DNA of 64,000 nucleotides, from NCBI RefSeq assembly GCF_019279795.1, contig NC_056748.1, positions 608,911,136-608,975,135 of the forward strand. Direction: 5' to 3'. This document shows, piece after piece, positions 33,650-44,811 of the stretch; the first letter of the stretch is position 1; every line of letters starts with the position of its first letter. The DNA is from Protopterus annectens. Its lineage: Eukaryota; Chordata; Ceratodontiformes; Protopteridae. The position numbers were made by a program, and so were the translations under genes. The notes under the pieces were generated by a model. It saw nothing but the letters and a program-made list of their open reading frames with translations. It had not been told where the DNA came from and made no database searches.

Positions 33650-34250
33650 TCATCCCTCCTGTCTTGGCTCTCAGGCTGGGGGTTGGTAGGTGTTTCAGCC
33701 CTATCGCCAGAAACTGCAATGTCTGATTTTAAGTCTAGACTGATGGCTCTGTCTCATCATTGGCCTCAGCTGGCTTTGTCATTGGGTAGAATGTACCAGT
33801 CGCATCAGCATAAGTCTTTGATGCCAGTGTTGCAGACTATCCTGCTTGTATTATCCTCTGCACGTGCTCTGACAGTGACCTCAGCTTCAGTGAGGGACAC
33901 TTTGCCTGATACATTAACCTTTGTTAAATCAGTCCTGGATGTCTGGTTCTTTAAAGGCTTCATCATCCTCTGACCTTGTCACCTTTGATGCCTGGTAGGA
34001 TACACAAGGATAAGAGAAAGCAGTAGTCTCTCACTCCAGAAATTGGTGAAGATGAAGGAACTTACTCCCAGCTATCCCCCTTCCCTCTGATTTCAGTGTT
34101 GTGGAGGCTCTTTAGATGTTGAAGCAGAAAGGGGGGCAAGCTTCCTTTTCTACTCCATACTCAACCCTTCCTCTGTACCTCTCTTGCTCTCCCAAGAGAC
34201 CATGTGATCACCAACATCCACTCAGAAGAAAGCACACTGTACTTCTTCCA
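33650..34250 (+). repeat. Possible DIRS gag fragment, divergent
   Basis: The + strand frame at 33683-33973 (ALSPETAMSDFKSRLMALSH, Ser/Leu/Val-rich) is followed by an acidic EIGEDEG piece and a Pro/Ser-rich stretch. The order, a linker then an acidic block, recalls DIRS gag, and nearby fragments are DIRS-derived. No diagnostic motif is present. Confidence 0.3.
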
Positions 34251-35169
34251 TCCTTGGCTAAGAACTACCTGGAATCCCACCACCCAAGAACATAAGTGTT
34301 CCTCATGGCCTGCCCATAAAACTTGAGAGCGAATTGTATGTCTTATGCTGAATACATTTTATTATTTCGTAAACTGTATTCATTACTTTTACACTCCTCT
34401 GAACGAAAGCAGTGGTGGCACACCTCTCTCACTGACTCTATCACTCCTCCCCCTAGTTTCCCAGCTCTTCATCCTGCATATTGGCTGTAGATTTTCCTCC
34501 TTTATAAGGCTCACTTTCATGAACAGCTAATGTCTCTACTTTTATAATCCTTGCTGTTCTTTACTCCATTACTCCTCCCTCTCAGCTTCCACCTTTCGGA
34601 AATCCACCTCAAACATTCTCAGCTGATTCCTCTAAAGATATTAAGCTCCATTTTCCCTACTCTTTACTTGAGCTGACTTTCCTCACTTGTTTCTCTCTTC
34701 CACTATTCTTTCAATCTCTGCTGATGTTTTTTTCACATAGGCTTCCCACTCCCCATGGCTCAGCCTGCTCAGTTGGAACTCGCTTGGCTCAGATTTCCTC
34801 TGCTCCCCTACCCCCATTCCCACCCACCCCCAAACTCATTTCCTTTATGCCTACACCCCCCTCTGCCCCTCCCCCTGTCCTCCCCTGACCCTCCCCCTCT
34901 CCCTTCCCCTCAAAAACACACATAATCTACCTCCACATCTACCTCTTTCCACCTGCTCCCTCAGCTTACTACCTTTAACACTTAGCATTCAGTAACACTT
35001 AACAGCTTTCAGGCCCTCCTCCTACTTTTCTCAACACTCCCTTCACACCCTTCTACCCCTCCCTTCCTTAACACCATCAACCACTCTCTACCCCTAATAC
35101 CTGTCTATTTCTGCACTGTCTACCTCTGCTTTCTGACCCTTGTAACACTCCCATAGCTCTCAACCTTCC

Positions 35170-35480
35170 ATCTCCAAAATAAGGAACACTAGCCCTCATA
35201 ATGTGGGACAAATTGGCAAAATGTGGAACACATACTAATGGCTTACTAACAACTTCAACCAGGAAGGTCCTAGGATGGTTAAAATATGCTGTTTTTTCTT
35301 ATAAAGAAGATCTTTTAGAAAATTAATATGATTAATTTCTATTTACAATGGATTTCACTTAAAAAAATTCCTAACACTGAATGTGTGACAGAGTCTTTCA
35401 ATGTGGAACTTTGAGGAATGTGAACGATTTAAGACCCAAAATGAGGTACGTTCCTCGTAATGAGTTAGACTTGAGAGGTA
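35170..35480. mobile_element. Possible short inverted-repeat insertion in LINE 5' region
   Basis: A patch of normal base composition inside the G-poor LINE leader. Its left edge, AAGGAACACTAGCCCTCAT, is roughly inverted at its right edge near 35437-35462 (the complement reads GAGGAACGTACCTCAT). This suggests a small DNA element of about 280 bp. Target duplications are not evident. Confidence 0.35.
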
Positions 35481-35992
35481 TGCTCCCACCTCACAGAATC
35501 TTGGCGTCAAAATTATAATCCACTTTCCTCTACGCCTGCCTTTCTTCTACTCCTCCCTTTTAATACTTTCCCTTAAATCTACACTAGGCTCTTTTCTCAT
35601 CACTATCCTTCTGTATATTTAATGACTATACTTCTCGTTCAATTAACGTACCTCCTATCATTCTGTCACACCCATTCTCTATCATGCAAACACACAACAT
35701 ACTTCTGTGCCGCCTATCCACCACTTCTCTAATCCTCTTATACAACCTCACCCCTCCTACAATATGGTACTAAAACCTTACCATCAGTCTCCTACCTCCA
35801 TCTATCCTATGACTATACCACAACTCCCACACTCATTTCTAACAACTTCACCTAACCCAACTACTTTTCATCTTCTTCCTAAAATCAATATTCCCCCTAG
35901 CCCCCCTGTCTTCCCGAAAAACAAGACAAAATACTACTACTTTCTCCCCTACCCTTTAGATCTCTAACTACTCTAATTACTCTGCGCTATCT

Positions 35993-36019
35993 GGTGATAT
36001 CCATCTCAACCCAGGACCC
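35993..36019 (+). other. 2A-like motif GDIHLNPGP at LINE ORF2 start
   Basis: In frame with the endonuclease, codons 35993-36019 give G-D-I-H-L-N-P-G-P, followed by T. The canonical 2A consensus is D-[VI]-E-x-N-P-G-P; here E is H. 2A sequences cause ribosomal skipping between Gly and the last Pro and are known near the N-terminus of several non-LTR retrotransposons. The H substitution may weaken it. Confidence 0.7.
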
Positions 36020-38960
36020 ACTAATCCCCCTTCCTCTGATTACATGCTCAGCTACCAGCCCTCTCCTCATTCTAAAATTCCCACTAAACACCTATCTCTG
36101 TATTCCATGAACATTAAAAGTATAGTAAACAAAGTTACTGAATTCCATGCCTGGATGTCCCATCACTCTCCAGATATCATAACCCTCTGTGAAACCTGGC
36201 TAAAACCACACAGTTATGAGACAGACTTCTACCCCCTGGCTACAACATCTTGTGACTCAACAGACTGCAGAAAAAAGGAGGTGGAGTTGCTATTATGTTC
36301 TCCAACCACCTCACCGTTACCCCCCAACCTATCCCCATCCCCTCTGTTCACCAGCTGAACTGCTAGTTGCTAAATGTAAAATGAATGCTCACAGAGTATT
36401 CACCATTGCTGCTATTTACATACCCCCTGGTGACAATTTCCCTACTCTAGAAAATATTCTCTTGGCTCACCCAGTATGGACCAAATGAAACCGTCATCTT
36501 AGGTGACATCAACATTAATTGGCTATCCTCAGACACTCCTAGCTCCCATATTCATTTACGTGGCTACTCCAGTTAATCTCCTCTCCTACCCACACTAGCA
36601 AATCTTCTAATTCTATTTCCCTCCTTGACTAGATTCTAGTCTTGCATTCTCATAAATATCACTTCACTGAAACAGTGCCTGATACCCTCCGTGATCATTG
36701 CCTAGTCAGAGTCCTCAAATTCTCTTCACACTTTTCCAGACCACACAGATACATAGCTTGCTGCAAACTGTCCAACTTTGACTCTCATATGCTTAACAGC
36801 CTTCTCTCAGCCATTAACTGGTCCTTCCTAAAATCACTACCCCTGAACGATGCCATTTTAAAATTTAATTCCATTCCATTTTCCTCAGCATTCTCAACTC
36901 CATTGCTCCCTTACGAACTGTTAGAGTAAAATCAATTGTATCCATCTGGTTTACACTCTCCACCCACTCCCTAATGCAAAAAAGAGAGAAAGCATAGAAG
37001 ATCTGGTCTAAAACTAAACTTCCCTCCTCCATTACTATAAAGAACTTCACAACCTAGCTAAAATATCTACCTACAATGACAAGAGAAACTTCTATAGCTC
37101 CCCTACTTCTAACTTCACTAACCCTAAGAAATTTTGGCACGCCATCAACCAAATTTTTCATCCTGGAAACCCCTCATCCCCCGCCTACCATGCCAGAAAG
37201 CACACCATCAGAAACAGCCACCAACTTCAACTCTTCCGTCGTAGACACCATTAGCAAACTGACTCAGCAAACCAACTACAACATAAATTTAGGTACATCC
37301 CCCTCCCCTCCCATATTCTCCAACTCCTCCCTGGTCTTCTCTCTGAAAACAGTATCCACCAACTACATTAAATCCTTACTTCTAAAACTTAAACCCTGCT
37401 CCCCCTCCATCGATAATATACCACTTCTCTTTCTTCAGGAAGCTGCCAACTCTCTTGCCCTTCTCATCTTTATTCTCATTAACAGATCTGTTACTGAATC
37501 TAAAGTGCCAACTATCTGGAAACATTTCTATACCTTACCCTCCACAAGGGAGGTAACTATTCAGAACTTGCCAACTTCAGGCCTATTGCAATTTTGTCCC
37601 CCCTCTCCAAAATTCTCGAGAAATGTATACATAATCAAATTCTTCATTTTTTTTCTTACAAGAAAATCTACTCACCCCCACTCAACATGGCTTTCGAGCT
37701 AAACATAGCACCTCCACTGCTCTCATTTCCTTCATAAACACTATATCCCAAGCCAGAGACCATAACAAACTTATTTCATGCCTATTTCTTGATCTCTCAA
37801 AAGCATTTGACACTGTCTCCCACCCTCTCCTTCTGCACAAACTCTCTGAACTAAAACCTCTCCTCCTCTACTATCTCCTGGTTTGCTAGCTATCTTAATG
37901 ACAGACTTCAGTCTGAAAAATGGCTCTCTGTAACTTCTCCTGCTCTCCCTGTCAAGATTGGTGTACATCAAGGATCAATCTTTGGCCCATTACTGTTTAA
38001 CATCTTTACCCATCTACTGTATACTTCATGTCCACAGTCATCACTGGTGCAATATGCAGATGACTCAACAGTTATCACTGTAGCTGACTCCCTCTCTGAC
38101 CTAAACATAATGACACAGAAATCCTTTTTATCCATCGAAAATTGGCTCTCTAAAAAACAGTTAATACTAAACCCAAAAAAGACCAAGCTCCTACTCTTCA
38201 TCCCCAAATCAATGAACCTCTTAAATCTTCCTTTTCTATCTCATCCCTCAATAATACCCTTATCTCTGTCGAATCACACACCAAACTCCTAGGGGTCATC
38301 ATTGATGACCACCTCAAATTCGATCTCCACATTCACAGCAACGTTAAGAAAACCCACAAAAAAACTTGGACTCCTTTACAAGAACAAGAAGTTTTTATCT
38401 AGTAAAGCTAAGATTTCCCTATCCAATGCCTACCTCCTCAACACACTATTCTATGATTCACATATCCTTACTAACATTTAAACCACTCTCCTAACAAAAC
38501 TTGAATCCACCTGCAATAAAGTTGCAAAATTCGCAGCAGACAGTTCCTACCACTCACACCACTGACTTGCTCTTAAAAGGTTAAATCAGCTGGAATTCCA
38601 TGACCATCTATTTCTCTCTCCACTGCAAATGATTCATTCTGTTTTGTATGTGCCCTCCTTCTGTCCTAACATTGCTTCTGTTGTTTCCTTCTCTCCCTTT
38701 CTCAGTCTCTGTAAAGGTCTGACCAAACCTCCTTCAAATCTACAATTGCAAGCCTAATATAAAAATAAGTATAAGCCTGTACAGTTACTCCCCTGCCCAA
38801 TCCTGGAATAAACTTCCCTTGGACATAAGAAATATCAGTCACCCTCATAAGTTCAAAGCTGCTAACAAAAACTATCTAATCAAGTCATGGATCTGTCACT
38901 GCCAATACCCCCCCTTGAAGATTCAACCCATACTTCTCACTTCCCTCTCACCTAATTCCT
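36020..38960 (+). pseudogene. Jockey-group LINE ORF2 (endonuclease/RT), broken
   Basis: Endonuclease: LSLYSMNIKSIVNKV (N box), PDIITLCETWLKPH (E box), then after frame breaks VILGDININW (GDxN) and RDHCLV-type DHCLV near 36690. RT: FRPIAILSPLSKILEKCIHN (about 37585), a SKAFDTV-like box near 37800, GVHQGSIFGPLLFNIF (about 37960), VQYADDSTVITV (catalytic ADD, about 38050), LNPKKTKLLLF (about 38165), HTKLLGVIIDDHLKF (about 38275). The C-terminal region resembles the - strand ORF at 62730-62272. Numerous stops and frameshifts are present. Confidence 0.8.
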
Positions 38961-38979
38961 ACCTTTCTCCTATTCACTG

Positions 38980-39159
38980 ATGTTCTTCGTGTTTCACTGT
39001 TGCAGTCATTACATTTGGGTAGTCTGCTGGTAGGTTGCCCTCAGTCGGCCTGATTAACAAAGTCTTGGGTTCTGCGTCGGTTGCTGTCCCTTTTTCCATG
39101 ATGTCAGGTAGTCAGGGTTATAAAACATGCAGCCGACACCATTACATCAGTCTTTCTTG
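38980..39159 (+). repeat. DIRS C2 left inverted terminal repeat
   Basis: Starts ATGTTCTTCGTG, then TTTCACTGTTGCAGTC. About 180 bases are complementary to 44606-44779, including AGTCTTGGGTTCTGCGTC against GACGCAGGACCCAAGACT. Confidence 0.85.
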
Positions 39160-39299
39160 CCGTGCGGTGCCTGAAGCAGAAGCAGTTCGCAAGTGCTGGT
39201 CGGCTGACTCCTGAAATTTTCATTTTCGAGTTTCAGAACCGAAGTCCTCAACTAAAAGCTAAGTACCTTGTTGGGGAAACTTTTTCTTGCTTCTTACCA

Positions 39300-41024
39300 A
39301 TGTCAGTAAAAGTTAATTGCATTACTTGTGGGAAGCAAATACCTCATAAAGTTTTTCATTTGTACTGTATTCCTTGCCTAGGCCCTGACCACGATGTTAC
39401 CTTGCTGTCGGTTTTGTGCTTTATTTAATCAGCACACTGTCCGTCGTCGGTACATTTTTCCTCTAAATATTTCGGTTCTTGGTTTAATTATCCAGAAATG
39501 ACATTGGTTAGCCATTCAACTACCAGAATACCAAAAGAACGCAAAAAAAAAGACAGAGACAGGCCGTTGAGGTCCAAAACTGCCGACGATGCTTCTCCTA
39601 AGCCAGTCGCCAGTTCGCATGTACTCAGTGAGGCCCTTTCACAACCCCTGATACCCGCTACTTCTGATTCGCAGGCCTCTACTGAGACCCATTCGGAGTT
39701 CGGTATGCCGCGAGATGCTTCACCTATGGAACCCGCGGATGTCTGTACCTTGGATGGGTCCGGAGCCGCTCTGCAGGTACCGGCTTTTGAGGGTGTATTC
39801 ACACCTACAGACTTGCATATTAAACCGACTCCACCTTCAATACTAAGGCCTATATCTCGATCTATGTCTAAAAAACCGACACCCAGGCCACGTGTTCAGG
39901 CCCTTATGCCTAAAAAACAAATTATTGAAGTGGCTGAAGATTTAATTACTCTAATCAGGGGTAGTCAAACCCCCCCCTTCTAAGAGGCCTAGGGCTGAGC
40001 TTGACTATGAATCTTCTGAACAGGACTGTGTTTCTTCTGACTCTTCTAATGACCTGCATTTGTCCATACCTACTTATGAGGATTCTGATGCAGAGGATTC
40101 AATTCCCTCTGCCCCCCCCCCCCCCCCCCGAGGACTTTCCTTTTGGGGAAACTTTACATACCTTAAGGGAGCATTTCCACTGGGAAAGTCAAGAATTTTC
40201 TGAATCCAAAAAGAGGCTTGGAGATTTCCTTCTTCTTTCTCAGCATAGGCCTTTGGCTATACTTCCTGTACTAGACATTGTTGATGATATGTTTTCGGAA
40301 TCCAGTACGGCCCCTGATTCCATGCCTCCGGCTCCTAGTAAACCAGACAGATATTACAGGGTTCCTGAGTCCCATAAATTCCTTTTCAAAAACCCTGTTG
40401 CGGACCCAGAAACCATTTCTCAGGGGCCCAAGGGCATTAAGGCTTCTACTGCTAAAAATCATACCCCTTCTGATAGAGACTCCAGGGCGCTGGATGGATG
40501 GGGTAAAAAGGTTTATACTTTTACAACCTTGGCAATCAGGGCTTTAAACTGTCAATTTCGTATGCAAAAATATCAACAGCATATCATGGGACTGCTTAAA
40601 CAGAAAATGATGATTTCTGACTGTGGAAAATAAAGATTTACAGGATTTATTGCATTCAGCTGAACAAGTTGGAAAACATACTTTGCAATGTGGTTTTGAT
40701 TCATTAGAGGCCTCTTGCAGGGCTGCTGTTACTGGGTCTGTGCTTAGAAGGCATGCTTGGCTTAAGGAGCAATCTCTGCCTGATCACATTAAAGCAAAAT
40801 TGTTGGATGCTCCTTTGCATCAGGACCGTTTGTTTGGCAATAAGGCTGAAGAAGTTCTAAAAAGGATGGAAGACAAAGCTAAATCTATACAAACTGTGAA
40901 AGGTTTCTTACAAGTGCAACCTCCAAGATTTAGTAGGCACTGGCCTACTAAGAACTGGTCCTTTCCAGCTCCTTCCAGATCCACTCAAGCCAAACCCAGA
41001 CACACCAAAAGCACCAGGTTTTAG
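39300..41024 (+). pseudogene. DIRS C2 gag-like ORF1, broken
   Basis: Starts at 39300 with the intact first half of the Cys/His cluster (VNCITCGKQIPHKVFHLYC, then C-x4-H), after which the frame breaks near 39400. The piece 39498-39983 is a Ser/Pro/Thr linker with basic RKKKDRDRPL-like residues. The piece 40001-40633 spans a run of about 18 C at 40112-40130 and carries EDFPFGETLHTLREHFHW, PSKPDRYYRVPESHKFLF and GWGKKVYTFTTLAIR. The piece 40623-41024 carries SLEASCRAAVTGSVLRRHAW, IKAKLLDAPLHQDRLFG and QTVKGFLQVQPPRFSR. Length and order match C1. Confidence 0.8.
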
Positions 41025-41366
41025 TCCCAAGGGACTCTGAGATCTAAGCAATGGGGTGCTTCCTCTTTCAAGTCTGGAAATAATAAGACACCACCCTATG
41101 GTAAACAGTCTCAATGACTTTCCTTTAAAATTACCAAGCACTTAACTCTTAGCTGCCCCTTTGGGGGGAAAAATTGCACTTCATGCAAAAAACTGGCAGC
41201 TTACAACCCAGGACAAATGGGTTTTAAATATAGTGTCCCAGGGATACAGATTTAATTTCCACACGTTGCCAACTCCAAACGGGTGGCCAGACCTGCCCCC
41301 AAATCAGTGGGCAGAGGCTCAGAAACAAGTACTTTCCCTCTTAAATATGGGGTTATTCAACCAGTA

Positions 41367-41474
41367 ACCACAGGCTGCGACCAAAATATAATAAAACCAA
41401 CAAATATACTGAGAAAAAAATCACTTTATACAACAGCAAAGCTTTCGGGTAAAACCCTTCCTCAACACTAATAC
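41367..41474 (-). mobile_element. 108-bp insertion with 13-bp target duplication in DIRS C2
   Basis: TATTCAACCAGTA occurs at 41354-41366 and again at 41475-41487, flanking 108 bases absent from C1. Its - strand reads GTGTTGAGGAAGGGTTTTAC, CCGAAAGCTTTGCTGTTG and a T/A-rich end. The duplication length fits retroposition. The CGAAAGCTTTGC tail resembles 3' ends of some vertebrate retroposons, but I cannot name the family. Confidence 0.7.
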
Positions 41475-42432
41475 TATTCAACCAGTACCAGAAGAGGAAA
41501 AGGGACAAGGTTTCTATTCCAGACTTTTCCGGTACCCAGAAAAGACAAATCATGGCGTCCAATTCTGGACCTATCTACTCTAACCACCTTTCTGGACATT
41601 CCAAAATTCAAGATGTTGACTCTTCACCAGTTACTTCCTATGCTAGGCAAGGATGCCTGGTTGGCAACTCTACCTGCATATCCCAATCAGGGAATCTTGC
41701 AGAAGATACCTACGCTTCAAAGCAGGTTACTTGCATTATCAGTTCTCTGCACTGCCCTTTGGCTTGTCTACTGCGCCCAGGGTGTTCACAAAGTGCCTGG
41801 CTCCAGTAATTGCATTTTGCAGGCAAAGAAATATTCAAATATATCCATACTTGGACGATTGTCTAATTCAGGAAGAAAACCAGGCCATACTTTTAAAACA
41901 TTTGGCATATGTGAAAAGGATTCTAACTTGTCTAGGGTTCACCACGAACGAAAAGAAATCACATCTGGGTACCCTCTCAAAAAATTACATTCCTGAGTGC
42001 AAGCTTGAATCGAACTGCCCAGATGGCTTTCCGCATGCCAGAAAAGCAAATTCATTTGGTGACTTACTTCAAACAGGTCGCTACAAAAACCCTGCTATCT
42101 GCAAGACAAATACTGCAAGCCTTGAGGTTCATGGCCTCCTGCATTTTTCTAATTCCATATGCAAGACTGCATATGAGGAAACTTCAGTGGTACTTAAAAA
42201 GTTTATGGAGTCAACATTGTCACAGCCTGGAAACGGTGATTCCTATCATACCTTGCCTACGCCTAAAGTTCCTATGGTGGGCAGAGGCCTGCCACCAAAA
42301 CAAGGGACTGCCATTCACACCACCCCCTGCCTCCCAAACCCTAACTACAGACGCATCAGACTATGCATGGGGGGCTCATCTGGCAGGGAAGTGCATTCAG
42401 AGCAAATGGAGCCCAAATCAAATGCACCTACG

Positions 42433-42573
42433 TAGAAACATAGAAACATAGATTAGTACTAGGCTAACTGCCCTTGCGAGCCATTTTAAGCCTAGCCAAT
42501 TATCCCCTGTGAGATTCAAACCCTGTACCTTGTGTTTGTAAGGCAAACACCTTAACCATTAGGCCATCCTCCC
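42433..42573 (-). mobile_element. tRNA-derived SINE with CR1-like tail
   Basis: On the - strand it begins GGGAGGATGGCCTAATGG, containing an A-box-like TGGCCTAATGGTTAAGG, and has a B-box-like GGTTTGAATCTC (42511-42522). It then passes into a tail GGCTAGGCTTAAAATGG...TTAGCCTAGTACTAATC and ends in CTATGTTTCTATGTTTC repeats. The head is tRNA-like. The tail resembles the CR1-like LINE ends at 57883 and 60200. About 141 bp, inserted in the RNase H region of C2. No clear target duplication. Confidence 0.8.
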
Positions 42574-42681
42574 AACATATCAATCAAAAAGAAATGCTAG
42601 CTGTACAGAATGCTCTGACAGCCTTCAAAGACTACCGTCATCCAGGACAACTAATGGTAAAGACAAGACAACACCACGGTT

Positions 42682-43266
42682 ATGTGGTACATAAACAAGC
42701 AGGGGGGGGTACACATTCCTACCCCTCGGCAGACTAGCCATGGCATTGTGAAACATGGCCTTGAGCTACCAAGTACAACTACAAGCTCAATTCCTGCCAG
42801 GAAAGCTGAATTTTCTGGCAGACGAACTAAGCAGAAATCTCATGGACCCACACGAATGGAAACTGTGGAACCATGGATTTTCAATATGTTGACAAGCAAG
42901 TGGGGGAGCCCAGACATAGATCTTTTTGCCTCACCCCAGAACCACCAGTTGGACAAATTTTGCACAAGAACTCCTCACAAAAAAGCCTGGAAGGTGGATG
43001 CTCTGTCCTTCAATTGGAAAAACCTATCAGTCTATGCCTTTCACCCTCTGCCTCTGCTCTCCAAAGTTCTGCTAAAAGTCAAACAGGACAAACCAAAAAT
43101 GATTTTGATTGCTCCAGACTGGCCGCGCCAACACTGGTATCCACTCCTGTGCAGTGTGTCACAAAATTCTCCGCCTCAGACACCTTCCTTACTGTCTCAG
43201 CAGGAGAACCAAATCCTGCACCCTCGGCTCCCAACATTGAATCTTGCAGCTTGGCTAATCAGTTAA
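42682..43266 (+). pseudogene. DIRS C2 RNase H end and methyltransferase-like segment
   Basis: One 194-codon frame: MWYINKQGG (RNase H core), then SPDIDLFASPQNHQLDKF, KVDALSFNWKNLSVYAFHP and MILIAPDWPRQHWYPLLC. The DLFASPQN and YAFHPLPLL blocks stand where DIRS elements carry an adenine-methylase-like domain. This is the best-preserved version in the window. The frame continues past the natural end, overlapping the recombinase frame at 42873. Confidence 0.6.
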
Positions 43267-44300
43267 ATTCCCCCTTAGCATCCCTCGGCAAACCTGTAAT
43301 GGATGTTATTTTAGAGGCGAGAAGACCTAGTACTAGAAGATCTTATTTTGACAAATGGAAAAGATTCTTTGCATGGAATCAATCTCAAGGGAGGAGCACA
43401 GCAGCGCCCGATTTACCTCAGATTTTGCAATATTTAACTGAGATGTTTCACAAGGGCCTGTCTTTTTCCTCCATAAAAATCCATGCTTCAGCCATTTCAG
43501 CTCATTACAACACAAAACCTCCCCTCTTCTCTCATCCTCTGCTCAAGCAGTACCTCAGAGGGGCCAAAAACTTGAGACCACTCAGGAGAGCTCCAACCCC
43601 TGCCTGGGACCTTAACTTTGTATTGGAGAAACTCACTCTACCTCCTTTCGAGCCAGCTGCTACTGCAGATTTAAAATTTCTTTCTTGGAAAACAGCCTTC
43701 CTTTTAGCAATCATTTCAGCTAAAAGGATTTCTGAATTACAAGCCCTTATGGCAGTGGAGCCTTTCATCATCTTTCATACGGACAGGGTGTCACTCAGGA
43801 CCAATCCATCCTTCATGCCCAAGGTGGTATCCAGTGTGGCTCTTAATCAGTCCATTCATTTGCAAACTTTCTTTCCCAATCCACAGAACAGGGGGGGAGT
43901 GGATTCTGCATTCATTGGATGTACACAGACAACTTAGATTCTACTTGGACAGGACCAAATCTCGAAATAAATCTGAACAACTGCTGGTAGCATTTGCTGC
44001 AGGAGCAGAGGGGGAAGGCTATTTCAAAACAAACAGTTTCTAAATGGATAAGCCATTGCATTCATTTCTGCTATAAGCACCATGGAAAACCTATTCCCCA
44101 GGGGATCCAGATCTCATTCCACCAGGGCTGCATCTACTTCTGCAGCTTTTCTCTGAGGTATTCCTACTAGGGATATTCTAGATGAAGCTGCTACCTGGTG
44201 TTCAGTTCATACTTTCACCAAGCATTATCACTTACCAATTTTCTCTAAATCCAGAGCTGGCTTTGCCACTGCTGTTTTGCAGGGCCTTATAGCTGGTCCT
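42873..44300 (+). pseudogene. DIRS C2 tyrosine recombinase, frameshifted
   Basis: The 42873-43937 frame (354 codons) gives EARRPSTRRSYFDKWKRFF, SSIKIHASAISAHY, PTPAWDLNFVLEKLTLPP and ISAKRISELQALM (first Arg). A frameshift in a G run near 43898 moves the rest into another frame. The region around 44115-44230 retains HSTRA-like and SVHTFTKHYHLPIF sequence with the Tyr. One or two single-base changes separate it from a full frame, so decay is recent relative to D/E. Confidence 0.8.
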
Positions 44301-44342
44301 AATGCTGTATAAATCCATCCTCCATACCATAGCTTTGGGAAT

Positions 44343-44448
44343 CTACCCAAATGTAATGACTGCAACAGTGGAACATGAAGAACATAGTACAGTTATGTAC
44401 ACTTACCATAAATGTAGATGTTCGAGTGTATTCACTGTTGCAGTCCTG
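44343..44448 (+). repeat. DIRS C2 internal complementary region
   Basis: Reverse complement of the left end (through GAAGAACAT) joined to the reverse complement of the right end (AGTACAGTTATGTACAC onward). Layout and junction are the same as in C1, which independently fixes the element's termini. Confidence 0.85.
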
Positions 44449-44605
44449 GTTACCCTCCTTCCAGCCCCCTGTTTTTCTCTTACTATACCTCTACTTTCTT
44501 TTACTATGCTTAAAAGCCTTTTTGGTGTATTTGATTTTGGTTGGAGGTATATTTTTGTGTTTTTAATTTTATTTGGCCCCTCATTTGGGGGGCACCTGAC
44601 ATCTG

Positions 44606-44811
44606 GGCAAGAAAAACTGATGTAATGGCGTTGGCTGCATGTTTTATACCCCTGACGTCATGGAAGAAGGGACAGCAACCGACGCAGGACCCAAGACTTT
44701 GTTAATCAGGCCGATTGAGGGCAACCTGCCAGCAGATTACCCAAATGTAATGACTGCAACAGTGAATGCACTCGAACATCTACATTTATGGTAAGTGTAC
44801 ACAACTGTACT
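44606..44811 (-). repeat. DIRS C2 right inverted terminal repeat and extension
   Basis: Inverted copy of 38980-39159 to 44779, then a 32-base right-only extension ending ACAACTGTACT. The extension is nearly identical to that of C1. Confidence 0.85.

Larger units (their letters stand above)
34300..38979 (+). mobile_element. Jockey-group (CR1/L2-like) LINE, main part before DIRS C2
   Basis: A long + strand LINE with a Pro/Thr/Ser-rich leader (35707-35967), a 2A-like motif (35993), an endonuclease (about 36080-36560), RT (about 37580-38300) and a C-terminal region to about 38960. The + strand is extremely G-poor over this span. Its 3' UTR is split at 38979 by DIRS C2 and resumes at 44812. The - strand copy at 61900-64000 belongs to the same family. 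The left boundary near 34300 is a compositional estimate. Confidence 0.75.
41160..42860 (+). pseudogene. DIRS C2 reverse transcriptase/RNase H, broken, with two insertions
   Basis: The main RT piece at 41653-42435 includes LHIPIRESCRRYLRFKAG, FSALPFGLSTAPRVFTK and IYPYLDDCLIQEE. It is the only DIRS copy here keeping the YLDD box. A deletion near 41660 removes the LDLKDAY block, joining its edges. The RNase H region is shifted and interrupted by the SINE at 42433. It resumes with a MWYINKQGG start near 42682 and FLADELSRNLMDPHEW-like sequence near 42820. Upstream RT is interrupted by the 108-bp insertion. Confidence 0.75.
38980..44811 (+). mobile_element. DIRS retrotransposon copy C2, complete span (first lineage)
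   Basis: A 5832-bp element with left repeat (38980-39159), gag, RT/RNase H, methyltransferase-like segment, tyrosine recombinase, internal complementary region (44343-44448) and right repeat (44606-44779 plus extension to 44811). The two terminal repeats differ at few positions. It interrupts the 3' UTR of the Jockey-group LINE. It has gained a SINE (42433-42573) and a 108-bp insertion (41367-41474). C1 is its closest relative here, alignable over all parts, but with clearly different repeat sequences. Confidence 0.9.

Noticed and set aside
33683..33973. 96-codon + strand ORF as a further WASHC2 exon
   Set aside because: No similarity to the acidic WASHC2 tail, no splice sites at its edges, and wording closer to a DIRS gag linker.
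42433..42573. A functional tRNA gene
   Set aside because: A- and B-box-like words are present, but the cloverleaf is imperfect and the sequence continues into a LINE-like tail, so it is a SINE.
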